This document shows, in pieces, positions 8,462 through 16,635 of a stretch of DNA of 45,315 nucleotides; positions within the stretch are counted from its first letter, which is position 1, and the number at the start of each line of letters is the position of its first letter. This DNA is from Leptospirales bacterium (lineage in GTDB: Bacteria > Spirochaetota > Leptospiria > Leptospirales > Leptonemataceae): the NCBI GenBank assembly GCA_019694655.1, contig JAIBBN010000022.1:1-45315 (forward strand), in the 5' to 3' direction. Position numbers and translations under genes: made by a program. A model generated the notes under the pieces. The model saw nothing but the letters and a program-made list of their open reading frames with translations. It did no database searches and was not told the origin of the DNA.

Positions 8462-9532
8462 ATGCTTGCTGACTCCAGGATGACACAAATTGATCGCAGC
8501 GCTCCTGTTCTGGTCACCGGCGGGGCTGGTTTTATTGCGTCGTGGATTGTCCGCTATTTGCTGGAGGATGGATTTGTCGTCCGGGCCACGGTACGCAACC
8601 CGACCGATGAGCAACGGCTGACCCATCTAAAAGAACTCGGTCAGAAGTATCCCGGCAAGCTTCAGCTATTTGCAGCAGACCTGTTGCAGGCCGGCGCCTT
8701 TCAAGAAGCGATGCAGGGCTGCCAGCTAGTGATGCACACAGCATCGCCCTTCATGATCACGGGCATCAAGGATGCACAGAAACAATTGGTTGAGCCGGCC
8801 GTACAGGGCACGCGGGAGGTGCTGGAAGAGGCCAATCGTTGCGTCTCGGTCCGGCGAGTCGTTCTAACCTCAAGTATCGTCGCCATTATGGGCGATGGCG
8901 CGGACGCTGCTCAAGTCGACGGCGGCGTATTCAATGAGACGCACTGGAATTTCAGCAGCAGCTTGAAGCGGCAACCCTATGCTTTTTCCAAGAAACTGGC
9001 GGAGGAGGAGGCCTGGAAAATCGCCCGGCAACAGCAGCGCTGGGATCTGGTTGTCGTCAATCCAGCATTTGTGCTGGGTCCGGCGCTGTCCGGTCGCGCC
9101 GAATCAGTGAGCATCAATTTCATTCGGTCAATGACCAATGGCGAGTATCGTCCTGGCTGTCCTGATTTGACGATGAGCATTGTCGATGTCCGTGATGTGG
9201 CTCGCGCTCACATCCTCGCCGGCCTGATTCCGTCGGCCAGCGGGCGCCATATTCTGGCGGCGGACACAGTGCCAATGATCGAGCTGGCCCGGCAACTGAG
9301 CGCCCACTACGGCCGGCGTTTCCCCCTGCCAACGCGGGTGCTTCCGAAATTCATGCTCTACTTGATCGGGCCTTTCTTTGGGTTGAGCTGGGATTATATT
9401 TCGCGCAACGTAGGCGCGCCTTACTCCTTCGATGCCAGCTACAGCAAGAAGGACCTTGGTCTGGAGTATCGACCGATCCAGCAAACCCTGGTCGATGCGG
9501 TGGAACAAGCGCTAAGCGCCGGCCAGGTCTAA
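8462..9532 (+). CDS. NAD(P)-dependent epimerase/dehydratase, dihydroflavonol-reductase-like extended SDR
   Basis: The protein is about 356 residues from the ATG at 8462, which has AAGG 8 bases upstream; the ATG at 8480 is an alternative. An extended SDR fold is clear: VLVTGGAGFIASWIVRYLL (TGxxGxxG nucleotide site), VMHTASPF, VVLTSSIVAI (catalytic Ser region), then YAFSKKLAEE giving the YxxxK catalytic pair. NPAFVLGPAL and a C-terminal substrate domain follow. The family reduces carbonyls or epimerises NDP-sugars. The HTASPF and LGP pattern favours the dihydroflavonol-4-reductase/cinnamoyl-CoA-reductase branch, that is, reduction of a ketone or aldehyde. It is followed by the crotonase gene 69 bases downstream, so the two may share a transcript. 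Confidence 0.88.
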   Translation: MLADSRMTQIDRSAPVLVTGGAGFIASWIVRYLLEDGFVVRATVRNPTDEQRLTHLKELGQKYPGKLQLFAADLLQAGAFQEAMQGCQLVMHTASPFMITGIKDAQKQLVEPAVQGTREVLEEANRCVSVRRVVLTSSIVAIMGDGADAAQVDGGVFNETHWNFSSSLKRQPYAFSKKLAEEEAWKIARQQQRWDLVVVNPAFVLGPALSGRAESVSINFIRSMTNGEYRPGCPDLTMSIVDVRDVARAHILAGLIPSASGRHILAADTVPMIELARQLSAHYGRRFPLPTRVLPKFMLYLIGPFFGLSWDYISRNVGAPYSFDASYSKKDLGLEYRPIQQTLVDAVEQALSAGQV

Positions 9533-9601
9533 TAGCAGCTGCCGTTTCGCCTCTGTGGCAAAACGGCTTGCCTCTGCATCCTTAGCGGCGCTGGCTGGCC
9601 T

Positions 9602-10378
9602 ATGGCCGGCAGCGCTCATTTTCCCTTTGAAATCGAAGAACGCAAACGCGGCAAGGTTGCCATCCTTACAATTCACGCGATCGATCCCAACAACACGCTG
9701 AGCGGCGCAATGCTTCCGGAGATGCTGCAAAGCATGAAAGAAGCCTGCGCTGTGGCCGATGGCATTCTGGTGCGCTCGGCGCATCCAAAATTTTTTTCCA
9801 ATGGTCTTGATGGCAAACTGCTGCTGGACTCGTCGCCTGCCGAACGCTTGAAGACTATTCAGGGCATGACGCGCTTCCTGGGCGAGCTGCTGCGCATTGA
9901 GAAGCCCTGGATCGCTGAAATCGCCGGCCATGCCATGGCCGGCGGCGCCGTGATTTCAGTCTGCGCCGACTATCGTTACATGTTGAAGGACAGCGGTCGG
10001 ATTGGCTTTTCCGAAATGGCCGTGGGCCTGCCCTTGCCGCGCGTCTATACCCATTTTATGCATCGCCTGGTCCATCCGCGAAATGTGCGCGAAATGGTGG
10101 AGGGCATGGCTTACAAACCGGAAGAGGCGCTGGCCGCTGGCTTGATCGATGGCGTCGAGCCAAATCTTGAAGCGCTGCGCGCTGCCTGCATGAAGCGAAT
10201 GGATGCAATTCTGCGCCTTGATCAGGAAGCATGGATCCTGACCAGGAAGTCCTATCGATCGGCAATCTTACACGACATTGAACGCGATGAGCCCGACGAT
10301 CTGAAGTACATTGAATGGCTGATTCAGCAACCGGTGTTTGAGAGAGCGCTGAACAATATCGCTGGCCGCAATCGCTGA
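9602..10378 (+). CDS. enoyl-CoA hydratase/isomerase (crotonase) family protein
   Basis: The 258-residue protein has the crotonase fold, and its length is typical. The two oxyanion-hole blocks are visible: FFSNGLDGKLL (first amide donor) and IAGHAMAGGAVISVCADYRY (the GG-containing helix start). SEMAVGLPLP carries a Glu at one of the positions used for acid-base catalysis in this superfamily. The other catalytic Glu is not clearly present, so hydratase versus isomerase activity cannot be decided. Plant and bacterial delta3,delta2-enoyl-CoA isomerases with a single Glu look similar. The substrate is expected to be an acyl-CoA. It lies just downstream of the SDR gene and converges on pdxH. Confidence 0.85.
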   Translation: MAGSAHFPFEIEERKRGKVAILTIHAIDPNNTLSGAMLPEMLQSMKEACAVADGILVRSAHPKFFSNGLDGKLLLDSSPAERLKTIQGMTRFLGELLRIEKPWIAEIAGHAMAGGAVISVCADYRYMLKDSGRIGFSEMAVGLPLPRVYTHFMHRLVHPRNVREMVEGMAYKPEEALAAGLIDGVEPNLEALRAACMKRMDAILRLDQEAWILTRKSYRSAILHDIERDEPDDLKYIEWLIQQPVFERALNNIAGRNR

Positions 10379-10415
10379 GCTTTCGTCTGGTTTTTCAACG
10401 GCGCTGCCGCTCAGC
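10374..10415. terminator. inverted repeat across convergent crotonase/pdxH ends
   Basis: Arms GCTGAGC (10374-10380, containing the crotonase TGA) and GCTCAGC (10409-10415) are perfectly complementary with a 28-base spacer. The spacer contains TGGTTTTTC. The repeat abuts the pdxH stop at 10416-10418. It is a possible bidirectional terminator hairpin; no T-run follows it immediately. Confidence 0.35.
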
Positions 10416-11066
10416 TCAAGGTTGAAGACGAGTGCGATCCCATTGCGATCCGTGGCGCCGATAAATCAGACGATCGTGCAATCGTCCGCTGCGTCCTTGC
10501 CAGAATTCCAGGCTGTGCGGCAAGAGCCGAAAGCCGCCCCAGGCGTCAGGCAATGGCGTCTCTTCCTCCGGAAAACGGCTTTCAGCCGCGGCGAAGCGGC
10601 GATCCAGCGCTTCACGGTCTTCGATCGGCGCGCTTTGCTGCGAGGCATGGGCCCCCAGCCGGCTCTCTCGCGGTCGTGTCCGAAAGTAGTCGGCAGATTC
10701 TTCACGACTGACGCGCTCTACGCGGCCTTCGATACGCACCTGCTTCTCCATCTCGCGCCAGTAAAAGCACATTGCAGCGCGCGGGTTGGAAGCCAGATCG
10801 TCGCCTTTTCGACTGCCATAGTTAGTATAGAAAACAAAGCCCTTGTCGTCGGCTTCCTTGAGCAGCAACACGCGAGCGGAGGGTTGGCCTTGATTGTCGG
10901 CGGTGGCCAGGGTAAAGGCGTTAGCCTGTGGTATTTCCAGACGCAGCGCCTCTGAGAACCATTCTTGAAAGAGGGCCAGCGGATCCCCGCCCGCTTCCGC
11001 TTCCTTCAGTTCGCTCTTGTTGAATACGCAGGGCAGGCTGCGTAGAGTATCACGATCTACGGCCAT
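10416..11066 (-). CDS. pdxH: pyridoxamine 5'-phosphate oxidase
   Basis: The 216-residue protein is the usual PdxH length. It oxidises pyridoxine/pyridoxamine 5'-phosphate to pyridoxal 5'-phosphate with FMN and O2. Family blocks in order: an N-terminal helix with DPLALFQEWFSEAL, AFTLATADNQGQPSARVLLLK (FMN binding), and FVFYTNYGSRKGDDLASNP. AAMCFYWREMEKQVRIEG follows, then the C-terminal EFWQGRSGRLHDRLIYRR ending in RLQP (PLP/FMN contacts). The start at 11066 has TGAGG 9 bases upstream; longer in-frame starts give non-homologous sequence. It lies 11 bases downstream of the PilZ gene on the same strand, likely co-transcribed. The enzyme implies aerobic PLP salvage/synthesis. Confidence 0.96.
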   Translation of the reverse strand: MAVDRDTLRSLPCVFNKSELKEAEAGGDPLALFQEWFSEALRLEIPQANAFTLATADNQGQPSARVLLLKEADDKGFVFYTNYGSRKGDDLASNPRAAMCFYWREMEKQVRIEGRVERVSREESADYFRTRPRESRLGAHASQQSAPIEDREALDRRFAAAESRFPEEETPLPDAWGGFRLLPHSLEFWQGRSGRLHDRLIYRRHGSQWDRTRLQP

Positions 11067-11077
11067 GGCAACGGACC

Positions 11078-11431
11078 TCAGTCCTGCATACTGAGGCTGC
11101 GCGCCGTCAGCGACTCGGGCAGAGCAAGCGCTGACTGGAAATGAATGCCAGCCATGGTAAGCTGTTCGTGCTCGCCTTCTGCCGGAGCAGTCCACACGAT
11201 ATCTCCGCGAAATTCAATCGGCTCTTTGAGGTGCCGACTGAGAATATTGCCGCGCTCGATTTGCCGGCAATCGTCCGGGATTTCCACGTTCCCGGGAATC
11301 AGTACGCACAGCCCATCCTCAGAGATGTTGCCCAGCATTCCGGAAAAGAAGCTGTCTCCGGCCAGCAATTGCACCGAGTAATCTTCAAAATCGCGCGGCG
11401 AAACGCGCGGATAGGCTCTTTCGCTCCTCAT
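11078..11431 (-). CDS. PilZ domain protein (putative cyclic-di-GMP receptor)
   Basis: The 117-residue single-domain protein opens with RSERAYPRVSPRD, matching the PilZ RxxxR block. About 25 residues later comes GNISEDGLCV, matching the [D/N]xSxxG block. Together these residues bind cyclic-di-GMP. The rest is beta-rich, ending with a GIHF strand typical of the PilZ barrel (the G-[I/V]-x-F end). A GAGG ribosome site precedes the ATG. Stand-alone PilZ proteins act as effectors on motility, envelope or exopolysaccharide functions; no target is visible here, as the only operon partner is pdxH, an unrelated cofactor gene. Both c-di-GMP motifs appear intact, so binding is likely. Confidence 0.85.
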   Translation of the reverse strand: MRSERAYPRVSPRDFEDYSVQLLAGDSFFSGMLGNISEDGLCVLIPGNVEIPDDCRQIERGNILSRHLKEPIEFRGDIVWTAPAEGEHEQLTMAGIHFQSALALPESLTARSLSMQD

Positions 11432-11560
11432 TCCGACCTCGCCTGAGACTGCACTCAGTCTCTAACGGGAAAATCGACAGTCGCCGGCCGAGGGGCAAGT
11501 CCTTTTTTGTGCAGTGCAAAAAAGATTGTGATCCAGTCTCAATGCCTGGCCGGGCGCCAG

Positions 11561-11589
11561 AAAAGCGGATGCCAGTGCTGGCATCCGCT
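11561..11589 (-). terminator. intrinsic terminator of the 12862-11599 transcript
   Basis: Perfect 12-bp arms AGCGGATGCCAG (11564-11575) and CTGGCATCCGCT (11578-11589) have a 2-base loop, 10 bases past the stop of the gene ending at 11599. On the minus strand the stem is followed by a short T-run. The rest of 11432-11598 has no other feature I can support. Confidence 0.65.
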
Positions 11590-11598
11590 CTGTGCGCT

Positions 11599-12648
11599 TC
11601 AAAAATCAGGCGAAGCTGCGCCGCGAAAGACCACATTCAATGCGCTTAGAACGGCGGTCGTGATGCTTACGCCGTCGCCATCTGCCGCGCCGCCCAATTC
11701 GCCAAAGAGCGCATTGACGCTTGCCACAGTCGGATAGTTCGGGTCGAGGTCTGTAGTAACGCCCTCCTGAACAAAATATCTACTGGAATCGGATGCAAAT
11801 CCGTTGGCGTTGATGTTGAAATAGGCGTTGTTCAGCGGATTTGCGCCGCCGCACACTGTTGCGGCGATCGCGTTGTCGTTGAAGCCAAAGCGCGCCGTGG
11901 TATAGAATGGATTTGCATTTCTGGCAATGAAAGCCATGGCGTAGACATCGGCATTTCCGCCAGCGCAGGGGTTGGCAATCGCTATAGCGGCGCCCTTCAC
12001 GCTGACCAAGCCTGAAACGCTGTTCGGATCGACTTTGAATCTTCCAGCGGTCACGGCGCCGGGATTCTCGATCGGTCCGTTCCAGGAACAGACCATGAAG
12101 CCATTGCTTGCGCCTCCGCTCATTGCACATTCGATTTTGTTAGAGCCAGCGGGGTTGACCGTTGCGTCCACGACGTTTGGCTGCCAGATCACCAGCGCCT
12201 CGTTCCTGGCAGTGGCGCTATCGAAATACAATTCGAGAAACTTCACTCCATCGTTGCGCCACGCTTCAAAGCTCACGTTGTAGCTTCGCGCGCCCAGGGC
12301 GGTGCTGGTAACGGAGCTGCTGAAGTTCGGATTCAACTTGATCTTTAGATTCCCCGAAGTGGTGCGCAAGATGCTGCTCTGGCTGAGCGCTCCGGAATTT
12401 TGCAGACCGACAATGATCCGGTCTACGCCTCGAGTCACATCGTTGATGAATGTGGTCACGCCACGTACGCCGTCCCAGCTGGAGGAAGCGGCAAATACCG
12501 GCGCCAGTCCAGACAGCTGTAAATCGCCGGTGGGCAAGAATACCGACGGGTCCGTTCGGCGTTGCTTGTAGCTGGCGGATACGCCAAAAAAAGCCGCCGC
12601 GACGGCGAAGGCTGCGACCCATACCTTGATTTTTCGCAATGCATTCAT
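11599..12648 (-). CDS. exported protein of unknown function
   Basis: The 349-residue protein from MNALRKIKV has a GAGG ribosome site and a signal peptide that appears to end near FFGVSAS. No lipobox is present. The mature protein is rich in Asn, Ala, Gly and Ser, with short beta-like stretches. It has four Cys in two apparent pairs (around residues 182-195 and in NPCAGG / TVCGG). Segments such as NVSFEAWRNDGVKFLELYFDS and EALVIWQPN look like beta-sandwich strands. I do not recognise a family. It is encoded 4 bases after the small lipoprotein gene 12653-12862, so the two are made together and may act together at the surface. Confidence 0.75.
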   Translation of the reverse strand: MNALRKIKVWVAAFAVAAAFFGVSASYKQRRTDPSVFLPTGDLQLSGLAPVFAASSSWDGVRGVTTFINDVTRGVDRIIVGLQNSGALSQSSILRTTSGNLKIKLNPNFSSSVTSTALGARSYNVSFEAWRNDGVKFLELYFDSATARNEALVIWQPNVVDATVNPAGSNKIECAMSGGASNGFMVCSWNGPIENPGAVTAGRFKVDPNSVSGLVSVKGAAIAIANPCAGGNADVYAMAFIARNANPFYTTARFGFNDNAIAATVCGGANPLNNAYFNINANGFASDSSRYFVQEGVTTDLDPNYPTVASVNALFGELGGAADGDGVSITTAVLSALNVVFRGAASPDF

Positions 12649-12652
12649 GTTC

Positions 12653-12862
12653 TTACCTCGTGGCCATGCCGAGCGGTATGGTAATGAAGAATCCTGAGCT
12701 TTGCGACTGCAGCGCCGCAAGTCCCAGCAACAGTAGAAGCTCATCATTGTTTGAGTCTTCCTTTTGACAGCCGCTCTGGATTGTCAGAGCGACTGCTATG
12801 AACAGCGTTACCGCTGCGGTTACAATCGCCCTGCGGCTCAGGGGAATGATCTTTGGTATCAT
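12653..12862 (-). CDS. small lipoprotein with acidic/Leu-rich segment
   Basis: The 69-residue protein has an AGGAGA ribosome site before ATG 12862. A hydrophobic signal (VTLFIAVALTIQSGC) ends at a plausible lipobox Cys. QKEDSNNDE follows, then a run of Leu (LLLLLGLAAL). The Cys-acidic-Leu-run order resembles short lipoproteins common in Leptospira and also the mature start of the protease lipoprotein at 2345. No enzymatic motif is present. The stop overlaps the ribosome site of the following gene (ATG 12648), indicating coupled translation. Function unknown; a membrane partner of the larger exported protein is one possibility. Confidence 0.6.
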   Translation of the reverse strand: MIPKIIPLSRRAIVTAAVTLFIAVALTIQSGCQKEDSNNDELLLLLGLAALQSQSSGFFITIPLGMATR

Positions 12863-13068
12863 CTTGACACATCTCCTGCTGCGATCCGCCAGCAGACCGC
12901 ACGTCAGCAGTAGTCCGCCGCCGCCAGTTCCGTACCAAAAAAAGTCCAGAGGCGCTTACAGCGAAATCGGACAAAAATAGCGGGGTTCTACTTGGACCTT
13001 CCAAAAAAATGGTTCCGCTGGGGGATTGCTGGACTACGGCAAGAGCCGGCGCAAGCACGGATTGCGTC

Positions 13069-13596
13069 ATGGAATCGGAGGCTGTTCCAGACATTGCTGA
13101 GTTGTATCGAACCCATCGCCGGGCGCTTTGCTCGCGACTGACACAGATGTGCGGCGACGCTGACCTGGCTGAGGAACTGACGCAGGACGCTTTTCTGGCG
13201 GCGCGCCGCTACCTTCACACTTTTCGACCGGAGAAAGGCGACGCACGCTCCTGGATATTTGCGATTGGCGCCAATCTGGTGCGACGGCGCCAGCAGCGTA
13301 CGGCGGGAAGGGAGAGTGTTGGGCTGGACATTGAGCCAGCGGATATGCGGCCAAATTTTGGCGAGGCTGCGGAACGCCGGGAGCGCGATCAGGCGATCGG
13401 CGAAGCTCTGGAATCCCTGCCGGAGCCGGACCGCAGCCTGTTGCGCTGGAAATACTATGAGAACCTGTCGCTCAAGGAATGCGCCGAACGATTGACTATG
13501 CCGCCAAGCACGGCCGCCCGACGCTTTGCAGACGCGCTGAAGCGAATGCGCGCTGCATTGCAAAGCAAGGGTTTTGAATTCGAGGGAGGGCTGTAA
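13069..13596 (+). CDS. ECF (extracytoplasmic function) RNA polymerase sigma factor
   Basis: The 175-residue protein contains sigma region 2 (LYRTHRRAL, then CGDADLAEELTQDAFLAARR and GDARSWIFAIGANLVRRRQQ). Region 4 is ALESLPEPDRSLLRWKYYEN followed by the helix-turn-helix LSLKECAERLTMPPSTAARR. There is no region 3, as in ECF factors. ATG 13069 is chosen because it starts just before region 2; ATG 13009 is an in-frame alternative, and neither has a strong ribosome site. Its TAA overlaps the ATG of the FecR-like gene (TAATG). By family precedent it directs transcription of an envelope-stress or uptake regulon in response to the neighbouring membrane protein. Confidence 0.9.
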   Translation: MESEAVPDIAELYRTHRRALCSRLTQMCGDADLAEELTQDAFLAARRYLHTFRPEKGDARSWIFAIGANLVRRRQQRTAGRESVGLDIEPADMRPNFGEAAERRERDQAIGEALESLPEPDRSLLRWKYYENLSLKECAERLTMPPSTAARRFADALKRMRAALQSKGFEFEGGL

Positions 13597-14924
13597 TGGA
13601 AAAGATTCCAAAAGCAACAGCTCGCGCCGAATTCGAAACATTGCTCGGTCGATTGCTCTGGAACGATCTGGATCGTTACGGGAAACGACGTCTGCTGCTG
13701 TTGATTCTTGCCAGCGAGGACTTTGCCCGCGAGTTTCAGGAGGCCTGCGAGCTGGATACACAGCTGCTGTCCGCTACGCCTGCAAACTCGGCTCTGGCCG
13801 CAGCCGCAAGCGCCAGGCGCAGCCATTTTCAAGAATCCGCTTCGCGCCGTCGAGGCGGCGCTCGACGCGGGCCCTGGCAATGGGCGCTGGCCGCTCTTGT
13901 TTTTGGCGCGATGGCCCTTGGTCTGTGGTTGTCGCGCCAATCGATTGAAACTTTGTTCAGGCCACAGACCACCGTCGCCTTTGGCGAGTACTGCCGGCGC
14001 GAAAATGGCATCAGACCTGGACCGCTGCTGGCCGGGAACTATGCCGGCTGGATGATTGGCAACGCCAGTCCTTCCCATTTCTGCGAATTGCGCCTGGCAT
14101 CCGGATACGTTCTGGTGCGACTCTTTCCAGGTGCGCTCAGCCGAATCTACCAGAGCGAAGGTCGAATCCAGCTTCGTCTGGAAGAAGGACGCCTTCTGGC
14201 GATCGGATTGCGGTCGGGCGCCGACCGCGAATTTGAACTCTACAGCGGCGCCGCGCGCGTACGATTGATTGGCACTCGCGTTTACTTGAGTCGTACTAAC
14301 CATCATCTGCAAGTATCGGTGCTGGAAGGCCGGGCCTCGCTGCAACAGGATCCGCTGTTTCTGGCGCCTCCGGCCGGTCAGGCATCGCTGCGCGAGGCGC
14401 TGGCCCAGCCGACTTCCACAGAATCGTTACAGACCATTGCCGATGGTCAAAGCGTATCGATTGAGGAAGACGCAACGCAGCTTGCAAAGGCGCGTCAGGC
14501 TTTACTGCGCGCACCGCAAGGCGACGCCGCTGCCGATCCCGGCAATTCCAGTCCGGACCGCGCTCAGTTGCAGAGCTGGCGCCAATCGCTCTCTGCGGAA
14601 GAGTTGCGAGCCCTGCAGGGACTGAACTCGGATTCACGCGTGGTTCAACTGGATGCCGGGCACAGTCGACTCTTGCAATCGCTGAGCGAGGCGGCTGAAA
14701 TCACGGAATCGCAGCACAGGGAGCTTGGCGAGGCGCAAGAGTCGTCCTTGCCTCGACATCGTGCACGCACCGCAGCCGGCTCGCCTCATCGAATTCTCTT
14801 AGTCGACGGCCGAATCCTGTATGGTCGCGCGGTGCAGGAGGGCGAGTCGCTGCGCGTTTTTGATGCAAGCGGCGGCGTCCAGTCGATCCCGCTGAGTCAG
14901 GTGCGGAGTGTTGAAAGCCAGTGA
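13596..14924 (+). CDS. FecR-domain membrane protein with C-terminal 'DGR' beta motif; putative anti-sigma factor
   Basis: The 442-residue protein has a cytoplasmic N-terminus of about 90 residues with an N-terminal acidic/basic helix (anti-sigma-like). A transmembrane helix lies near 94-112. A FecR-like periplasmic beta domain spans about 160-250 (LASGYVLVRLFPGAL, EFELYSGAARVRLIGTRVYL, VSVLEGRASL). A helical, Gln/Glu-rich linker follows at about 290-390. A short C-terminal beta motif around 397-440 contains LLVDGRILYG and IPLSQVRSVES. FecR proteins transmit a signal to a cognate ECF sigma factor; the one-base overlap with the sigma gene supports that pairing. The C-terminal motif is not part of classical FecR and recurs in the next gene's product. 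Confidence 0.82.
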   Translation: MEKIPKATARAEFETLLGRLLWNDLDRYGKRRLLLLILASEDFAREFQEACELDTQLLSATPANSALAAAASARRSHFQESASRRRGGARRGPWQWALAALVFGAMALGLWLSRQSIETLFRPQTTVAFGEYCRRENGIRPGPLLAGNYAGWMIGNASPSHFCELRLASGYVLVRLFPGALSRIYQSEGRIQLRLEEGRLLAIGLRSGADREFELYSGAARVRLIGTRVYLSRTNHHLQVSVLEGRASLQQDPLFLAPPAGQASLREALAQPTSTESLQTIADGQSVSIEEDATQLAKARQALLRAPQGDAAADPGNSSPDRAQLQSWRQSLSAEELRALQGLNSDSRVVQLDAGHSRLLQSLSEAAEITESQHRELGEAQESSLPRHRARTAAGSPHRILLVDGRILYGRAVQEGESLRVFDASGGVQSIPLSQVRSVESQ

Positions 14925-15799
14925 ATCCGCATCCTACAGCTGCCGCCGTTTTGTGCTCGGCTCTTTGCCTCGCCATAGGTTTCCGCGGACTAATTGCCGA
15001 TACCGTCGTGTTGAAGGATGGCCGGCGCTTTGAAAACGTTCGCACCAGACTTGGTCGTCGCGTGGTAGAGGTGCAAACGGAAGATGGGCGACGGTTGAAT
15101 TTTCCGGTAAGGTCGATGCAATCTCTGCGCTATGCGCCGGTGCAATGGGCGCCCGGTGCAGTTGACAATCAAACAGCATCGCCCTCGGTCCGTGAAGCCG
15201 ATCGCCAATCTGGATCGAACGATGTAAGCGAAACGGCGTCCGTGGCGTCGTCGTCGACGATCGGTTCGTCTGAACCAGCCGTCGTTCCCGGCGCTTGCCG
15301 CAGCGAGTTTCCTTTTCTAGAAGGTCTGATTCCCATCTGGACGCCGCACTATTGTGCGGGACGACCCTACTGGGGCTTGTTTTTCTCAGCCAGCGAATCT
15401 CTGCTCTTGTGGCAGGCCTTATTGTGGCGTAACGCTCCGGTTCTTCAGAATGACGACTTTGGATATACTGTTACGGGGCTGGCCGGCGCCAATGCCCTTC
15501 CGTCGGGCACAGGCGAACGATTTGTATTTCTTTACTATTGGTTTGATCAGGGCGCAAGGACTGTGCGCCACCCGCTTTCCAGCAAAGGTTACTTGAGTGA
15601 AGCTGACTACCGCAAGCGGCGCAATGCGTCCCTTGGCCTGTTACTTTCGGCGCTGCTGCTAGACGGATATCTGGCCTGGCTCTGGCAACCCGATTCAGCC
15701 GCCGGAAACGATGCCAGCAGTGCGGCAACCGTTGATCTGCAGCTTTTGCCCATCGGTCGCGACCAATCGCTTAGCTTTGCTTTACGCTGGCGATTTTGA
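14921..15799 (+). CDS. membrane protein with N-terminal 'DGR' beta motif, partner of the FecR-like protein
   Basis: The 292-residue protein starts at GTG 14921, whose GTGA overlaps the stop of the FecR gene (translational coupling). A signal peptide or anchor at residues 8-26 ends near LIADT. It is followed at once by VVLKDGRRFENV and FPVRSMQSLRY (about 28-71). This has the same spacing pattern as the C-terminus of the FecR-like protein. A Ser-rich linker (about 85-130) and a C-terminal part with two hydrophobic segments (about 142-163 and 236-256) follow. No enzyme motif is visible. As third gene of a sigma/FecR cassette it may be the sensor or the structural target. I do not recognise a named family. 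Confidence 0.78.
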   Translation: MNPHPTAAAVLCSALCLAIGFRGLIADTVVLKDGRRFENVRTRLGRRVVEVQTEDGRRLNFPVRSMQSLRYAPVQWAPGAVDNQTASPSVREADRQSGSNDVSETASVASSSTIGSSEPAVVPGACRSEFPFLEGLIPIWTPHYCAGRPYWGLFFSASESLLLWQALLWRNAPVLQNDDFGYTVTGLAGANALPSGTGERFVFLYYWFDQGARTVRHPLSSKGYLSEADYRKRRNASLGLLLSALLLDGYLAWLWQPDSAAGNDASSAATVDLQLLPIGRDQSLSFALRWRF

Positions 15800-15863
15800 C
15801 GCCGGCCTGACCCGGATTGGCTTGCCCCTGGCCCGCTTTTGCCCGAAAATTGGCGGGGAACAG

Positions 15864-16592
15864 ATGAACAATTTAAACATCAAGGACCCAGAACTCAGCG
15901 TCATTGTACCCTGTTTGAACGAGGCGCGCTACCTGGCGGCAACAGTCGCTCGCTTGCGTCAGGTCGGCGGCGCCGAAGATTACGAGCTGATTGTGGCCGA
16001 TTCTGGATCAAGCGACGGTACGCCGGAGCTTGCACGCCAATTGGGGGCCCGGGTCCTGGCCGATGCGACAATTGATTGTCGCGCCGACGCCTGCAATCTT
16101 GGCGCTTCCCAGGCCCGCGGTCGCGTGCTACTTTTTCTCGACGCCGACAGTGAAGCGCCGGAGGAAATGTTCTTACACATCCGCAGGCTTCTGGCTGATC
16201 CGCGCGTTATCGGCGGCGCTTTTGAATTCGCCCTGAGCGGACCAGGAATTCCCTTGCGAATTGTTGAGCTGGTCAACCGCCTTCGCTACCGGATCTGGCG
16301 GCGATACTATGGCGATCAGGGGCTCTTCGTGCGCACGGAAATCTTTCACCAGGCTCAAGGCTTCCCCCGGCGCCGCATACTGGAGTCCTCCGACTTGTGC
16401 AAGAAGCTGGGGCAATTTGGTCAGTTGCGTCTGGCGCCAGCCAGAATGTTTACTTCTTCGCGACGCTTCAGAGAAGGCGGCGTATGGCGCGTATTTGGCC
16501 GCGATATTGCAATTTGGTTTTTAGACCTGATCGGTTTGCCGACCGATCGCTATGGCGCCGCTTACTGGCGTCAAAATCGCGAACGTCGCTAA
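15864..16592 (+). CDS. family 2 glycosyltransferase
   Basis: The 242-residue protein starts at the ATG at 15864 (GGGGAA upstream). The GT-A nucleotide-sugar fold is clear: LSVIVPCLNEARYLAATVAR, ELIVADSGSSDGTPELARQL, then RADACNLGASQARGRVLLFL ending in the metal-binding DAD (FLDADSEAP). The C-terminal part has GGAFEFALSGPG and a hydrophobic tail (FGRDIAIWFLDLIGLP), giving membrane association. The short length and NEARYLAATVARLR opening match the TIGR04283-type group, often linked to membrane lipid or aglycone glycosylation. Donor and acceptor cannot be inferred. A preceding in-frame extension to 15711 overlaps the previous gene and is rejected. It converges on the patatin gene 43 bases downstream. 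Confidence 0.9.
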   Translation: MNNLNIKDPELSVIVPCLNEARYLAATVARLRQVGGAEDYELIVADSGSSDGTPELARQLGARVLADATIDCRADACNLGASQARGRVLLFLDADSEAPEEMFLHIRRLLADPRVIGGAFEFALSGPGIPLRIVELVNRLRYRIWRRYYGDQGLFVRTEIFHQAQGFPRRRILESSDLCKKLGQFGQLRLAPARMFTSSRRFREGGVWRVFGRDIAIWFLDLIGLPTDRYGAAYWRQNRERR

Positions 16593-16635
16593 AAACGCCG
16601 GCCGTCGCAGAAGCCTCTCCGGATCCGACCTTCAG

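Noticed and set aside
8441-8462. GTG start for the epimerase/reductase upstream of 8462.
   Set aside because: It adds seven residues without a ribosome site; ATG 8462 has AAGG at a normal distance.
7698-8486. Long N-terminal extension of the MlaC-like gene.
   Set aside because: It places 47 hydrophilic residues before the signal peptide; start 8345 gives the lipoprotein signal directly.
12960-13068. An ECF-type promoter (GGAACC...GTC) upstream of the sigma gene or the divergent lipoprotein.
   Set aside because: GGAACC occurs on the minus strand at 13011-13016 but the -10-like GGTC is only 12 bases away.
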